Assembly: GCA_017623505.1 (NCBI GenBank)
Contig: JAGAOZ010000003.1
Coordinates: 1-64,000, forward strand
Origin: Alistipes sp.
Lineage (GTDB): Bacteria > Bacteroidota > Bacteroidia > Bacteroidales > Rikenellaceae
Direction of reading: 5' to 3'
DNA: 64,000 bases
The notes below the pieces were generated by a model. It searched no databases. It was given only the letters and a program-made list of their open reading frames with translations, and was not told where the DNA came from. This document shows, piece by piece, positions 9,214 through 18,697 of this stretch. Each line of letters starts with the position of its first letter. The first letter of the stretch is position 1. Both the position numbers and the translations under genes were made by a program.

Positions 9214-9918
9214 ATGAAGACTAAGTCAATCATTTCTGTTATTGTACTCTCGTTCTGCCTTTGTACCACCGTTCAGGCACAAACCGCTGAGCAGACGCCA
9301 AACGCCGACGAGCAGATACGGATTCGTACTCCGTGGGGACACTACGACGATTTTATTGCGGATGGAGCAACGAAAGGTCTTATTTTATCTCTTCCCGAGG
9401 GCTTCACAGCGTGGTCGTCAGACGGCTCAGCAAGTGGTGCGAACTATATGTGCAGACTCATCTCCGAGGATGGCGAGGCTGAGGTGACAGTTCAACCAAT
9501 AATGACTCCTGCCAACGTGAAAATTACTGAAGTCGATGGCGAGAAAGTTATTGCTGGCACGGGACTCACAGGTCGATTTATAGACCCAGCGGAGCAGGAC
9601 CCACAAGTCATCGAGCAGGTTTACGATATGATGCGTAATGGAACACACATCCGAAAAGCTGATAGAACTCAAGAACTTGACGCTCCACATAAGGAGATGC
9701 CTCAAAGGGTGGTCAAACGACTCTTTAATGCCGAAAGGGGCTATGTAGTCAAGAGTAGCTATCTAAGCCAGGATACGCAAGAAGAGCTTCACGGCGTCAC
9801 ATATACTCTAAAGAGGGGCGATGTATTGTTCACCTTCTCATTGCAAATGACCGACAAGGGTAAGAAAAACGAGAAACAATATCTCAAAGCACTGCACGAT
9901 GCAGTAGAGTTTAAGTAG
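9214..9918 (+). CDS. Hypothetical secreted protein, 234 aa
   Basis: A clear signal peptide (MKTKSIISVIVLSFCL... ending VQAQ, 23) leads into a protein with no family I recognise. It has alternating beta strands (GLILSLPEGFTAW, AEVTVQPIM, GDVLFTFSLQM) and a basic C-terminus, resembling periplasmic ligand-binding or chaperone-like proteins in outline only. It lies 33 bp after the GH43 gene and may share its transcript. A strong bidirectional hairpin (9937-9971) ends it. Function unknown. Confidence 0.65.
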   Translation: MKTKSIISVIVLSFCLCTTVQAQTAEQTPNADEQIRIRTPWGHYDDFIADGATKGLILSLPEGFTAWSSDGSASGANYMCRLISEDGEAEVTVQPIMTPANVKITEVDGEKVIAGTGLTGRFIDPAEQDPQVIEQVYDMMRNGTHIRKADRTQELDAPHKEMPQRVVKRLFNAERGYVVKSSYLSQDTQEELHGVTYTLKRGDVLFTFSLQMTDKGKKNEKQYLKALHDAVEFK

Positions 9919-9936
9919 AGCCGACTGTAAAAAGCA

Positions 9937-9971
9937 AGGGCTGTCGCAACAAATCAATGTTGGACAGCCCT
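9937..9971. terminator. Bidirectional terminator hairpin
   Basis: AGGGCTGTC (9937-9945) pairs with GACAGCCCT (9963-9971), extended by CAAC/GTTG. It separates convergent genes ending at 9918 (+) and 10012 (-). Confidence 0.75.
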
Positions 9972-10011
9972 TTGCGTAGAAGCTACACAGCAAGAGCTAC
10001 TTTTAGGATTC

Positions 10012-10545
10012 TTACTGTTTCAGCTTGATAAAGACCACTCCATCCGACACATCACCATACTGCTCAAACGCCTTAGCATCCTCATTCTTCAGCACGGTAA
10101 TCAAATCAATATTGAGTGGGTGGATGCTGTCGAGATTTTCTATGACTTTCACATTATTCTCGCCATCCACCTGGATATATAGAGGCTTTATTGTCATAAA
10201 CGGTTCGCCATCCTCGTCTGCTTTTTTTGCAGCCACAACCGTTACCGACTTGGTTTCGCTATTGCCATCTGTACGTTTCTTTACAATAACCACAGGCTCC
10301 TCATCCGCAGATATAGGAGTTGCGTCAAAATGCAGCAAAGGATGTGCTGTTCGCATCAGCATCACACGCTCCACGCCCTTGACGATTTGAGTATCCTTCA
10401 CCTCCTCGGCAGGCATATTCTTAAACACCTCCTCCGACACTACCTCACCGTTTATAACATAGAGAGTCTTGCCCTCCTCTTGATTCTGTGCCGACGCCAC
10501 CACAGCCGACGCCAAAGCGAGCACCAAAAACAACATCTTTTTCAT
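10012..10545 (-). CDS. Secreted protein resembling a TonB-receptor plug without barrel
   Basis: The product (177 aa from the ATG at 10545) has a signal peptide ending ASAQ and two segments that look like the plug signature of TonB-dependent receptors: TLYVINGEVVSEEVFKNM...IVKGVERV near the N-terminus and LITVLKNEDAKAFEQYG...GVVFIKL at the end. No beta-barrel follows. An in-frame ATG at 10575 is unlikely to be the start because it lies inside the -7 box at 10580-10573. It is divergent from a two-component system across a 177-bp spacer. Function is unknown; similar plug-like pieces occur in Bacteroidetes signalling and peptidase proteins (inference). Confidence 0.6.
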   Translation of the reverse strand: MKKMLFLVLALASAVVASAQNQEEGKTLYVINGEVVSEEVFKNMPAEEVKDTQIVKGVERVMLMRTAHPLLHFDATPISADEEPVVIVKKRTDGNSETKSVTVVAAKKADEDGEPFMTIKPLYIQVDGENNVKVIENLDSIHPLNIDLITVLKNEDAKAFEQYGDVSDGVVFIKLKQ

Positions 10546-10572
10546 AATAAAATCGCCTGTTTTAAAGTTATA

Positions 10573-10604
10573 CAAATGTAGTAAACCGGTTTTTCTACTG
10601 CAAA
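10573..10604 (-). promoter_or_regulatory. Promoter of the plug-like gene
   Basis: On the minus strand TTTG (10604-10601), a 20-base spacer and TACATTTG (10580-10573) match the Bacteroidetes housekeeping consensus. It places the transcription start near 10567 and therefore favours translation from 10545. Confidence 0.75.
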
Positions 10605-10722
10605 TATAACGTCGTGCAAATGATAAAAATGTAAACCAAGCGTTAAGAAATGTTAATAAATGTTAATTGCTCGCTTTATTAGAAAAATATCCATACTTTT
10701 GTTTTGAAAAATCACTTTTGCG

Positions 10723-11943
10723 ATGAATCGCCGCTACTTTCGTAACATATCACTCTTTGTAATTACAGCTCTTATACTGCTCGCCGCAGTACAAGCTGTC
10801 TGGGTATATCGTGCCTATCACAACAAGGTAGACGATTTTCACAACCGCGTTGAGACGACGACCTACAAGAGTATCTACTCCGCCTTCCGTATGGATGCCG
10901 TACCTGGCGTACCCAATGCCTCACGCGTGAGGATTAATCTACAAGAGTTCCGCCTCTTTTTCGAGCCCAACCTGCGTGATGTAGCTATTGATGAGCCATA
11001 CAACATAGATATTATCGACAAGCAGAGCGGGCGTACAATGATGCAATACCGCACCGACAAAGCTATTGAAAACCCCACAACGCACCTCTTCGATGTCGAT
11101 GACGACTCCCTCTTCGCTTTACGCCTTACAATTAACACCCCATATGAGGAATTTTGGGGTGATGTCAAATGGATTATCCTCTCCTCGGTGGCTATCGTCA
11201 TATTACTTGCTGCTATACTCGTCTACCTCATCCGCACGATGTATCGCCAACGCACCCTTGAGCAGATGCGACGCGACTTTACACACAACATCACCCACGA
11301 GTTGAAGACCCCTATCTCGGTTGCTGTCGCCGCCACAGATGCTATGCGCAACTTCTCGGCAGACGCCGACGCGGAACGCCGCAGCCGCTACTTGGAGATG
11401 GTCGAGCAGCAGCTAACACAGCTATCCACCATGGTCGAGAACATCCTTGCGGTGTCGGTAGATGGCAGAGAAGTTCGTTGCAACTACACTCGCTTTAGGC
11501 TTCTACCTCTGCTGCAAAGCACCACACAAGCCATATCGCTCAGCCAACAAAAGAGCGTAGAGTTCTGTATTGAGTGCTCCGACAGCCAAGAGGTGCGAGC
11601 CGACGAGATGCATCTGCGACAGATACTCTCAACGCTGATTGACAACGCCATAAAATACTCTGGCGACAGTGTCAAAATCACGCTGCGAGCCTACTCCGAA
11701 GCAGACCACACCGTAATAGAGTGTAAGGACAACGGTTTGGGCATCTCACGCGAGCACCAACGCCATATCTTCGAAAAGTTCTACCGAGTGCCGACAGGCG
11801 AGATTCACCACACCAGAGGTTACGGCTTAGGGCTCTATTATGCCCACAAAGTCATCCGCCAACACGGCGGCGATATTAGCGTCAGTAGCCGCATAGGCAA
11901 AGGCTCTACATTTACCATAAAATTACCTACGAATGGAGAATAA
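10723..11943 (+). CDS. Membrane sensor histidine kinase
   Basis: The 406-aa protein has a transmembrane helix at about 9-29, a periplasmic sensor of about 120 residues, a second helix at about 149-170, a dimerisation domain with HNITHELKTP (phosphoacceptor His192) and an ATPase domain (LIDNAIKYS N-box, DNGLGIS, GYGLGLYYAH). The sensor shows no named domain. It overlaps the response regulator gene by 11 bp, so the two form a pair. A -7 box TACTTTTG lies at 10694-10701. The divergent plug-like gene may be a target (inference). Confidence 0.92.
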   Translation: MNRRYFRNISLFVITALILLAAVQAVWVYRAYHNKVDDFHNRVETTTYKSIYSAFRMDAVPGVPNASRVRINLQEFRLFFEPNLRDVAIDEPYNIDIIDKQSGRTMMQYRTDKAIENPTTHLFDVDDDSLFALRLTINTPYEEFWGDVKWIILSSVAIVILLAAILVYLIRTMYRQRTLEQMRRDFTHNITHELKTPISVAVAATDAMRNFSADADAERRSRYLEMVEQQLTQLSTMVENILAVSVDGREVRCNYTRFRLLPLLQSTTQAISLSQQKSVEFCIECSDSQEVRADEMHLRQILSTLIDNAIKYSGDSVKITLRAYSEADHTVIECKDNGLGISREHQRHIFEKFYRVPTGEIHHTRGYGLGLYYAHKVIRQHGGDISVSSRIGKGSTFTIKLPTNGE

Positions 11944-12616
11944 AATCAAAATGTTGCTCGCCGAGGATGAGCAGATGTTAGCAGAGATTCTATCCGACAC
12001 TCTCTCTGAGCGAGGCTTCGACATACGCATAGCGCGCGATGGTGAGCAGGCATTGGAGCTTGTACGCCTCGAGGAGTGGGATGTTATCGTGAGTGATGTG
12101 ATGATGCCACGTATGGATGGTTTCAGCTTCGCCCGAGCACTACGTCGTGAGGGCTGCACCACACCGATTCTCTTCCTCACAGCACTCTCCGCCACGAGCG
12201 ATGTTGTCAAGGGCTTCGAGGTCGGCGGCAACGATTTTCTGAAGAAGCCATTTGCAATCGACGAGCTCATTGTTCGCTGTCGTGCTTTGGTCGGCAGAAA
12301 TCAACACGAACACAGCGAGCCCAAAAGCTACGAGATAGGCTCTTTTATCTTCTCTCCCTCGGACTACACCCTCACCATACAAGGCATTACCACCCTGCTC
12401 TCGGCTCGCGAGAGTGCCGTACTGCATCATCTTGTCCGCCACAAAGACCAGGTGGTTGAGTCGGGCGCAATCCTCCGAGAACTATGGGGCGACGACAACT
12501 ACTTCAACCTCCGCTCGCTGAATGTCTATATCTCACGTCTGCGCCGCCACTTAGCCGGCGACAATAATGTAGAGATTATCAGCATAAGGGGTGTCGGCTA
12601 CCGCCTAAAAGATTAA
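11933..12616 (+). CDS. OmpR-family response regulator
   Basis: The 227-aa protein has a receiver domain with acidic pocket AEDE, phosphoacceptor Asp55 (VIVSDVMMPRMDG), and a conserved Lys in FLKKPF, followed by a winged-helix DNA-binding domain ending NVYISRLRRHL and IISIRGVGYRL. It is the cognate partner of the kinase encoded upstream (11-bp overlap). Its regulon cannot be read from the sequence. A hairpin at 12623 follows. Confidence 0.93.
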   Translation: MENKIKMLLAEDEQMLAEILSDTLSERGFDIRIARDGEQALELVRLEEWDVIVSDVMMPRMDGFSFARALRREGCTTPILFLTALSATSDVVKGFEVGGNDFLKKPFAIDELIVRCRALVGRNQHEHSEPKSYEIGSFIFSPSDYTLTIQGITTLLSARESAVLHHLVRHKDQVVESGAILRELWGDDNYFNLRSLNVYISRLRRHLAGDNNVEIISIRGVGYRLKD

Positions 12617-12622
12617 ACAATA

Positions 12623-12648
12623 AGCGGAGAGGCATCAACCTCTCCGCT
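12623..12648. terminator. Hairpin between convergent genes
   Basis: AGCGGAGAGG (12623-12632) pairs with CCTCTCCGCT (12639-12648). No long T tract follows in either direction, so termination strength is uncertain. It lies between the response regulator gene and clpB. Confidence 0.55.
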
Positions 12649-12654
12649 CACTAT

Positions 12655-15258
12655 TTAGTTTGCAAACGTCAGCTTCTCACCGTCTGCATCAATTCTGATA
12701 GGCACTTCGCGATTAACCTTGCCTGCCAAAATCTGCTTAGACAGTGCATTGATAACCTCTCGTTGCAGGACTCGTTTCACGGGACGAGCACCAAAGAGTG
12801 GGTCGTATCCCCAGCGAGCAATAAGCTCCTTAGCTGCCGCGCTATACTCCAACTTGATACCATTCTGAGCGAGCATGCGACTGATGATACCCATCTGAAT
12901 ATCAACAATCTGCTCTATATCGCGACGTGTCAGCGGCTCAAACATCACTATCTCGTCGATACGATTCAGGAACTCGGGCTTCAGATGCACCTTCAACATC
13001 TCCACCACAGCCTCACGTGTCCGCTCGACAACATCCTCCTGTAGTGCTTCGCCATCGAAAGCCTTGGCAAAGTTCTCTTGGATAATCTGCGAGCCCATAT
13101 TCGAGGTCATAATAATTATCGTATTGCGGAAATCGACCACACGACCCTTATTATCCGTCAGACGACCATCATCCAACACCTGCAACAGTATGTTAAAGAC
13201 GTCGGGGTGAGCCTTCTCTATCTCATCCAGCAACACCACCGAGTAGGGCTTGCGTCGTACCGCCTCGGTCAGCTGTCCGCCCTCATCGTAGCCCACATAT
13301 CCCGGAGGTGCTCCCACCAAACGTGATACGCTGTGTCGCTCCTGATACTCACTCATATCAATACGTGTCATCATCGAGTCATCGTTGAAGAGGAACTCCG
13401 CCAAAGCCTTTGCCAGCTCGGTCTTACCTACGCCTGTCGTACCGAGGAAGATAAATGAGCCTATCGGACGACGCACATCACTCAGTCCGGCACGTGAACG
13501 ACGCACCGCATCCGATATAACCTCTATGGCGTGCTGCTGTCCCACCACGCGACGGTGCAATTCCTCCTCCATCGAGAGCAGTTTCTCGCTCTCCGATGCC
13601 ATCATACGCTGTACGGGAATACCTGTCCAACGAGCCACTACCTCGGCTATATCCTGCGAATCGACCTCCTCCTTTATCATCGCCTTACCCGATGCCGTCG
13701 TAAGGTCCAACTCCTCTTGCAGAGCCTTTATCTTCTGCTCACACTCCACGATTTTACCGTAGCGAATCTCCGCCACACGACCGTAATCGCCGCTGCGTTC
13801 CGCCTGCTGAGCCTCCACCTTCAGATGCTCTATCGCATCCTTGTTGCTCTGTATGTTCTGCAATATATCTCGCTCACCCTGCCACTTGGCTCTCAGGGCT
13901 GACTCTTTACTTTTTAGCTCCTCTATGTCGCGTGTAAGCATCTCCACACGTTGCTTATCCTTCTCTCTACGTATCGCCTCACGCTCAATCTCCAGCTGAC
14001 GTATACGACGGTCGAGGTTGTCTATCTCTTCGGGCACAGAGTTCATCTCCAAACGCAGATGTGCTGCCGCCTCATCCACCAAGTCGATAGCCTTGTCGGG
14101 CAAAAAACGCGATGTGATATAGCGGTGCGAAAGCTCCACAGCCGCCACTATCGCCTCATCCTTGATACGCACTCTGTGGTGCGACTCGTAACGCTCCTTC
14201 AGACCTCGCAGGATAGATATCGCATCCTCGGTTGTAGGCTCATCGACCATCACCTTCTGAAAACGACGCTCCAAAGCCTTATCCTGCTCAAAATACTTCT
14301 GGAACTCGTCAAGCGTCGTAGCACCTATCGTACGCAACTCGCCACGTGCCAGGGCTGGCTTCAAGATGTTGGCAGCATCCATCGCTCCGCTCGTCTTACC
14401 CGCACCGACCAGAGTGTGAATCTCGTCGATGAAGAGCAATATCTCGCCATCACTCGCTATAACCTCCTGCACGACACCCTTCAATCGCTCCTCAAACTCA
14501 CCCTGATACTTCGCACCGGCAACCAATGCTCCCATATCGAGCGAGAAGATAAGTTTCGATTTAAGGTTTTCCGGCACGTCGCCATCCACTATACGGTGAG
14601 CAATGCCCTCGGCTATGGCAGTCTTACCGACACCCGCCTCACCGACGAGTATAGGATTATTTTTCGTACGACGCGAGAGAATCTGCAACACACGACGTAT
14701 CTCATCGTCACGACCAATCACAGGGTCTAACTTACCACTACGCGCCAACTCATTCAGGTTGATAGCATACTTACCCAGAGCATTAAACTCCTGTGAAGCC
14801 GTCTGCGAGTCCACCGTCGAGCCCTTACGGAACGCGCGTATCGCCTCCTCAAGTTCTTTCTGAGTAGCACCCTGCCGCTTCAGTATGTCGGCTGCTGCAC
14901 CACGCTCGGCTACCAACGCCAACAGCAGATGCTCCACCGAAGCATATTTATCGTTAAATGTACGTGTAAAATCTACCGCACGTTGCACCACTTTCGACGT
15001 ATCGGTCGAAAAATAGTTCTCGCCCGACGAGCCTACCACTTTTGCCAGCGATGCAATTGCCTGCTCCACCTCTTGACGGAGTGAGCGTGTCGAAACACCC
15101 ACTCTACCCAACAAAAATACCGATAGCGAATCCTCCTCACGTATGAGCGAGAGAAGTACATGCAGCGGCTCTACCGCCTGCTGCTGACGCTCTGCTGCAA
15201 TGGCTACTGCGCCTTGCAGAGCCTCTTGCGCCTTGATTGTTAAAGAATTGATGTTCAT
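12655..15258 (-). CDS. clpB: ATP-dependent disaggregase ClpB
   Basis: The 867-aa hexameric AAA+ chaperone extracts and refolds aggregated proteins with DnaK. It begins with the Clp N-domain, has a first ATPase domain with GEAGVGKT (Lys about 212), a long coiled-coil middle domain (about 410-530, Glu/Arg/Lys-rich) that distinguishes ClpB from ClpA/ClpC, and a second ATPase with GTTGVGKT (Lys about 612). Length and domain order are standard. The gene is monocistronic, flanked by a hairpin on its 3' side; I found no clear housekeeping promoter in its leader, compatible with heat-shock control (inference). Confidence 0.97.
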   Translation of the reverse strand: MNINSLTIKAQEALQGAVAIAAERQQQAVEPLHVLLSLIREEDSLSVFLLGRVGVSTRSLRQEVEQAIASLAKVVGSSGENYFSTDTSKVVQRAVDFTRTFNDKYASVEHLLLALVAERGAAADILKRQGATQKELEEAIRAFRKGSTVDSQTASQEFNALGKYAINLNELARSGKLDPVIGRDDEIRRVLQILSRRTKNNPILVGEAGVGKTAIAEGIAHRIVDGDVPENLKSKLIFSLDMGALVAGAKYQGEFEERLKGVVQEVIASDGEILLFIDEIHTLVGAGKTSGAMDAANILKPALARGELRTIGATTLDEFQKYFEQDKALERRFQKVMVDEPTTEDAISILRGLKERYESHHRVRIKDEAIVAAVELSHRYITSRFLPDKAIDLVDEAAAHLRLEMNSVPEEIDNLDRRIRQLEIEREAIRREKDKQRVEMLTRDIEELKSKESALRAKWQGERDILQNIQSNKDAIEHLKVEAQQAERSGDYGRVAEIRYGKIVECEQKIKALQEELDLTTASGKAMIKEEVDSQDIAEVVARWTGIPVQRMMASESEKLLSMEEELHRRVVGQQHAIEVISDAVRRSRAGLSDVRRPIGSFIFLGTTGVGKTELAKALAEFLFNDDSMMTRIDMSEYQERHSVSRLVGAPPGYVGYDEGGQLTEAVRRKPYSVVLLDEIEKAHPDVFNILLQVLDDGRLTDNKGRVVDFRNTIIIMTSNMGSQIIQENFAKAFDGEALQEDVVERTREAVVEMLKVHLKPEFLNRIDEIVMFEPLTRRDIEQIVDIQMGIISRMLAQNGIKLEYSAAAKELIARWGYDPLFGARPVKRVLQREVINALSKQILAGKVNREVPIRIDADGEKLTFAN

Positions 15259-15392
15259 AGTTTAATCTGTTTTTCGTTTACTGATATAGTATCAAAACCT
15301 TTGCCATAGCGCAAACAGCCTATTTGCTCACCCATTTTGGCAGACACTGACAGATATTAATAACACAAGGTGACATTTTGTCAGTTGTAGAC

Positions 15393-15426
15393 AAAAAAAG
15401 ATTGCAACCCTCTTTAGGCTGCAATC
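15393..15426 (-). terminator. Terminator of the 768-aa secreted protein gene
   Basis: On the minus strand a GATTGCA/TGCAATC stem (15426-15400) is followed by a run of seven T residues (15399-15393). Confidence 0.8.
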
Positions 15427-15448
15427 CTCAATTTTCGAACCCTAAGCA

Positions 15449-17755
15449 CTAATCCGCCAACTGCTCCACCCAACGCTCGGCATAGCAAGCCGACGCATAA
15501 GCCTCTACCAAATCAAGTGGAACATAGAAATATTGGCTCGAAGACTCATATCCAACCGACGAGTCGGCTGTCGAAACCTCCAAAAGCGACACAATCAGAG
15601 CCTTCTCATTTTTCAGAGCCTCACGCATCGTTTGCTTCAGAGCCTGCTTATCCTCCATATCTTTCAGATAGAGATTACGCGAGTGGATAAATCGTCCCTG
15701 CTCCACACCGGCTTGGAGATGCACTCTGACAGCCTCCATTCTACCGCGCTCACGCTCAAGAGCTTTGCGATGAGTGCAATCTACACGTTGCTGAGCCTCG
15801 TCGAGCAGTGCTACACCCTTTTCAAATCCCTCAGCACTCTTATCCAACAAATCTATATATGTAAGCGTAGGATAGAACGAACGCCAGATGTAGAGGTCAT
15901 CATACGGCACACCAACAACATACGTCGCACGATAGTTTGTCGGAGTGGTATAGATAGGATTCGATGGCCCCATGTGGTGTACCGCCGAATATATCGTATT
16001 CATACTGAAAGGATAGTTCTCAAAGCTCTCCGAGCACACCCTCCACGCCTCACGCACTGTCGGAGCTACCCTTTTTCCATACTCCTGCTGAGCCAACTCC
16101 AAGAGCTCCTGCTCCACATCGTCACCACGCTGGAAGTTCTGGAACAGCTTGAGGTTCTCCGATGGATAACCACCCAACGACCAACTGAGCATCACACCAT
16201 TTACACTCTGCTTCGAGAGGTTGTCGGCATGACGAGCCACCAAATCCAAAACAGGCACCGACGATACGACAGACATCTCCCACGATGCATTAACCTGCAC
16301 CTTAGCCAAAGTCTTAAGCCCTGCCTTGCGTGCAAACTCCCAATTACGCAGCGCACGAGGTCCGGGACCTACCGCCGAGAGTGAATATTCGCCTACGGTC
16401 GAGGCTATACCTCCACGCTCAATCGGCTTACCCCACTCACTGACGGACATAAACCAACACGATTTAGGCAGACGTGCAATAATCTCCTCGCACTCCTTAT
16501 CAGGCCAGCCCCAATCCCAGCATATAACCTTTGCGTCGGGATTACCGGCATGCACACCTCGCTCGATAGCACTATTTACCCCAACGATAATATCTGCGTA
16601 TGAGTGTTGTGAACATAGTTCGCACTCGGCATGCGCCTGTGGGCGTGATGCACATGAGGTATAGTTCTCCGATGCTGTAATGGTAAAGACTCCTCCCAAG
16701 CCCTCTACTTCCGCAAACAGGCTCTCCAACGAAGAGGACATCCACTCCAGCACCTCCGGCTTTGAGGTACAGAACGAGCGCAAGTCCCCAAACACAGGAC
16801 CTGCCAACGCCTCGCGCTCCGCATTATCATAGAAATAGTCTTTGTGCAGAGCTCGTGGCTCGTTCAGATAGAGATATATCTTTATGCCATACTTCGATGC
16901 CCTATCAACCAATCGCTGCAACCCTTCACGACGCTCCTGAGCCCTCTCGTCACCGGGGAATCCGCCCTCTGCTGTAACAAATGTTCTCAGAACAGAGTGT
17001 AACCACACGCCATTCACGCCTGCCTCCTGCAATCTTCTAAACAACTCTTCGGGATACGACGACAACTCCTTATCCAACAGAGGCTCGCCGTAATCTGCAA
17101 AATATGGGGCAATCATCCTTATCTCAAAGCCCTTCTCGCTCTGCGAATCCTCAACTACACCCTTTGACTTTTTCACCTTATCAAATTCGCGCATAAAACC
17201 GAAGCGTGGCTCCTCGGGATGCAGAGCCTCCTTCATCAGAGGTGCAACATCCGCTTTAAACTGCTTGACAGCCGCCAACTCCTCAGCCGTTGGCTCACTA
17301 AATCGCAATGGCTCGCACCAAGGCTTCATGCTACCTAGCTTCTCATAGAGGAAATCATCCTCGTTGAGTCGATATTTCAACTCCTCGGCACTCATGCCGA
17401 TAAGCTGCGTTATCTGCTCGTAAGGCAGCAGATGCCAATTTCGACGCAAGATGGTGATATATCCGCGTGTTGTAGCCCACTCCGGCTCAATCTTCTGCTT
17501 CGATGGCAACCCCATCTGCTCAGCCAACAACTCGACATTCTCAACCGAGGTCTGCATCACATCGGCCAAATGATGCTTATCCACCAACGACCAATTTCGC
17601 CATACAAAAGCGTACTGACGCGATGGGAAATATTCAAAATTAATGGCTGCCACACGGCCATCCTCTCCGGGCATAACCACTCTCTGTTGCGCAAAGGCAC
17701 CCTCAACAGTCATAACGACACACAAAACGGATAAAATTCTGAAAAGTTTTAGCAT
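15449..17755 (-). CDS. Large secreted protein, TIM-barrel-like, with N-terminal helical repeats
   Basis: The 768-aa protein has a signal peptide (ending FAQ, 23). Two similar segments follow, about 52-84 (WRNWSLV...LADVMQTSVENVELLAEQMGLP) and 104-136 (RRNWHLL...ITQLIGMSAEELKYRLNED), which read like paired helix-turn-helix units although the protein is exported. Residues about 210-530 look like a TIM barrel with glycosidase-style strand ends (IYLYLNEP, TASENYTSC, VICWDWGWP) and a Cys cluster (CASRPQAHAECELC). The C-terminal 200 residues are helical. I suspect an uncharacterised glycoside hydrolase, but no catalytic pair can be named. Its minus-strand TATCTTTG box is at 17792-17785; a terminator follows at 15426. 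Confidence 0.7.
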   Translation of the reverse strand: MLKLFRILSVLCVVMTVEGAFAQQRVVMPGEDGRVAAINFEYFPSRQYAFVWRNWSLVDKHHLADVMQTSVENVELLAEQMGLPSKQKIEPEWATTRGYITILRRNWHLLPYEQITQLIGMSAEELKYRLNEDDFLYEKLGSMKPWCEPLRFSEPTAEELAAVKQFKADVAPLMKEALHPEEPRFGFMREFDKVKKSKGVVEDSQSEKGFEIRMIAPYFADYGEPLLDKELSSYPEELFRRLQEAGVNGVWLHSVLRTFVTAEGGFPGDERAQERREGLQRLVDRASKYGIKIYLYLNEPRALHKDYFYDNAEREALAGPVFGDLRSFCTSKPEVLEWMSSSLESLFAEVEGLGGVFTITASENYTSCASRPQAHAECELCSQHSYADIIVGVNSAIERGVHAGNPDAKVICWDWGWPDKECEEIIARLPKSCWFMSVSEWGKPIERGGIASTVGEYSLSAVGPGPRALRNWEFARKAGLKTLAKVQVNASWEMSVVSSVPVLDLVARHADNLSKQSVNGVMLSWSLGGYPSENLKLFQNFQRGDDVEQELLELAQQEYGKRVAPTVREAWRVCSESFENYPFSMNTIYSAVHHMGPSNPIYTTPTNYRATYVVGVPYDDLYIWRSFYPTLTYIDLLDKSAEGFEKGVALLDEAQQRVDCTHRKALERERGRMEAVRVHLQAGVEQGRFIHSRNLYLKDMEDKQALKQTMREALKNEKALIVSLLEVSTADSSVGYESSSQYFYVPLDLVEAYASACYAERWVEQLAD

Positions 17756-17873
17756 GATTTTAGCTCTAAAAATAATCTTACCAACAAAGATACATTTTTT
17801 TGCGTTAGTTACTGCATACTTCTCGGATAATCTTTGTATATTTGTTGATAGAAATACTCTTTATTTTGCAACG

Positions 17874-18644
17874 ATGACATCACTATACGACAACATAATC
17901 TTTGGCCCCGTACATTCACGACGCTTGGGGCTATCGTTAGGTATCAATCTACTACCCATCGAATCGAAGCTATGCAACTTCGACTGCATCTACTGCGAGT
18001 GTGGTTGGAATGAAGAGCATCGTGGTAAGGCGCGCTTCAACTCTCGTCACGATGTGGCTACGATGCTTGAGCAGATCCTGCAACAGATGCTTTCGGATGG
18101 CACTCCACCCGATGTTATCACCTTTGCAGGCAATGGCGAGCCTACGATGCATCCCGACTTTGAGGCAATAATAGACGACACGATTGCAATCCGCAACCGT
18201 CTTTGCCCAGCAGCGAAGATTTCTGTGCTGAGCAATGCCACACAACTTCACCGTGAGGATGTCGTCCGTGCTCTGCGACGTGTGGATAACAATATCCTTA
18301 AGTTGGACTCCGCCTTTGACAGCACCGTTCAACTCATCAATAAACCCGTTGGCAGCTACTCCGTGGAACGTGTTGTCCGAGGGATGAAACGCTTTGAGGG
18401 GGAGCTAATCGTGCAGACCATGTTCCTACGTGGCGAGTATCTCGCCCGAAGGGTCGATAACACCACAGCTGAGCAAGTCGATGCGTGGTTGAAGCTTATC
18501 GCCGAGATTCGTCCTCGTCAAGTTATGGTATACTCACTCGACAGAGATACCCCATGCCCCACATTAGAGAAAGTCAGCCGCGAAGAGCTACAAGAAATAG
18601 CCCAAAAAGTAGAAGCCTTGGGCATAAAGTGCTCGGTGGCGTAA
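17874..18644 (+). CDS. Radical SAM protein, COG0731-like
   Basis: I place the start at the ATG at 17874 (MTSLYDNIIFGPVHSRRLG); an upstream extension of the frame has no family resemblance and overlaps the divergent gene. The 256-aa protein has the radical SAM cluster CNFDCIYC (Cys34, Cys38, Cys41) plus a nearby Cys43, a GNGEPTMHP segment (the GGE-like SAM-binding strand), and FGPVxSRRLGxSLGIN, which is typical of the COG0731 group distantly related to wyosine synthase. Substrate unknown. A TATATTTG -7 box lies at 17837-17844. Confidence 0.85.
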   Translation: MTSLYDNIIFGPVHSRRLGLSLGINLLPIESKLCNFDCIYCECGWNEEHRGKARFNSRHDVATMLEQILQQMLSDGTPPDVITFAGNGEPTMHPDFEAIIDDTIAIRNRLCPAAKISVLSNATQLHREDVVRALRRVDNNILKLDSAFDSTVQLINKPVGSYSVERVVRGMKRFEGELIVQTMFLRGEYLARRVDNTTAEQVDAWLKLIAEIRPRQVMVYSLDRDTPCPTLEKVSREELQEIAQKVEALGIKCSVA

Positions 18645-18660
18645 ACTAAACGTGAAAAGG

Positions 18661-18691
18661 TTGTAAATCGCTAGGAAAAACACTACCTTTG
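18661..18691 (+). promoter_or_regulatory. Promoter of dxs, possibly giving a leaderless mRNA
   Basis: TTG (18661-18663), a 20-base spacer and TACCTTTG (18684-18691) match the Bacteroidetes consensus. The ATG of dxs at 18698 is only six bases beyond the -7 box, so the transcript would begin at or very near the start codon. Confidence 0.65.
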
Positions 18692-18697
18692 TCGCCG

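Noticed and set aside
10546-10575. Start of the plug-like protein at 10575
   Set aside because: The upstream ATG lies in the -7 box; the signal peptide begins properly at 10545.
13951-14730. 259-codon + strand frame inside clpB
   Set aside because: Antisense to conserved ClpB motifs and with no independent signals.
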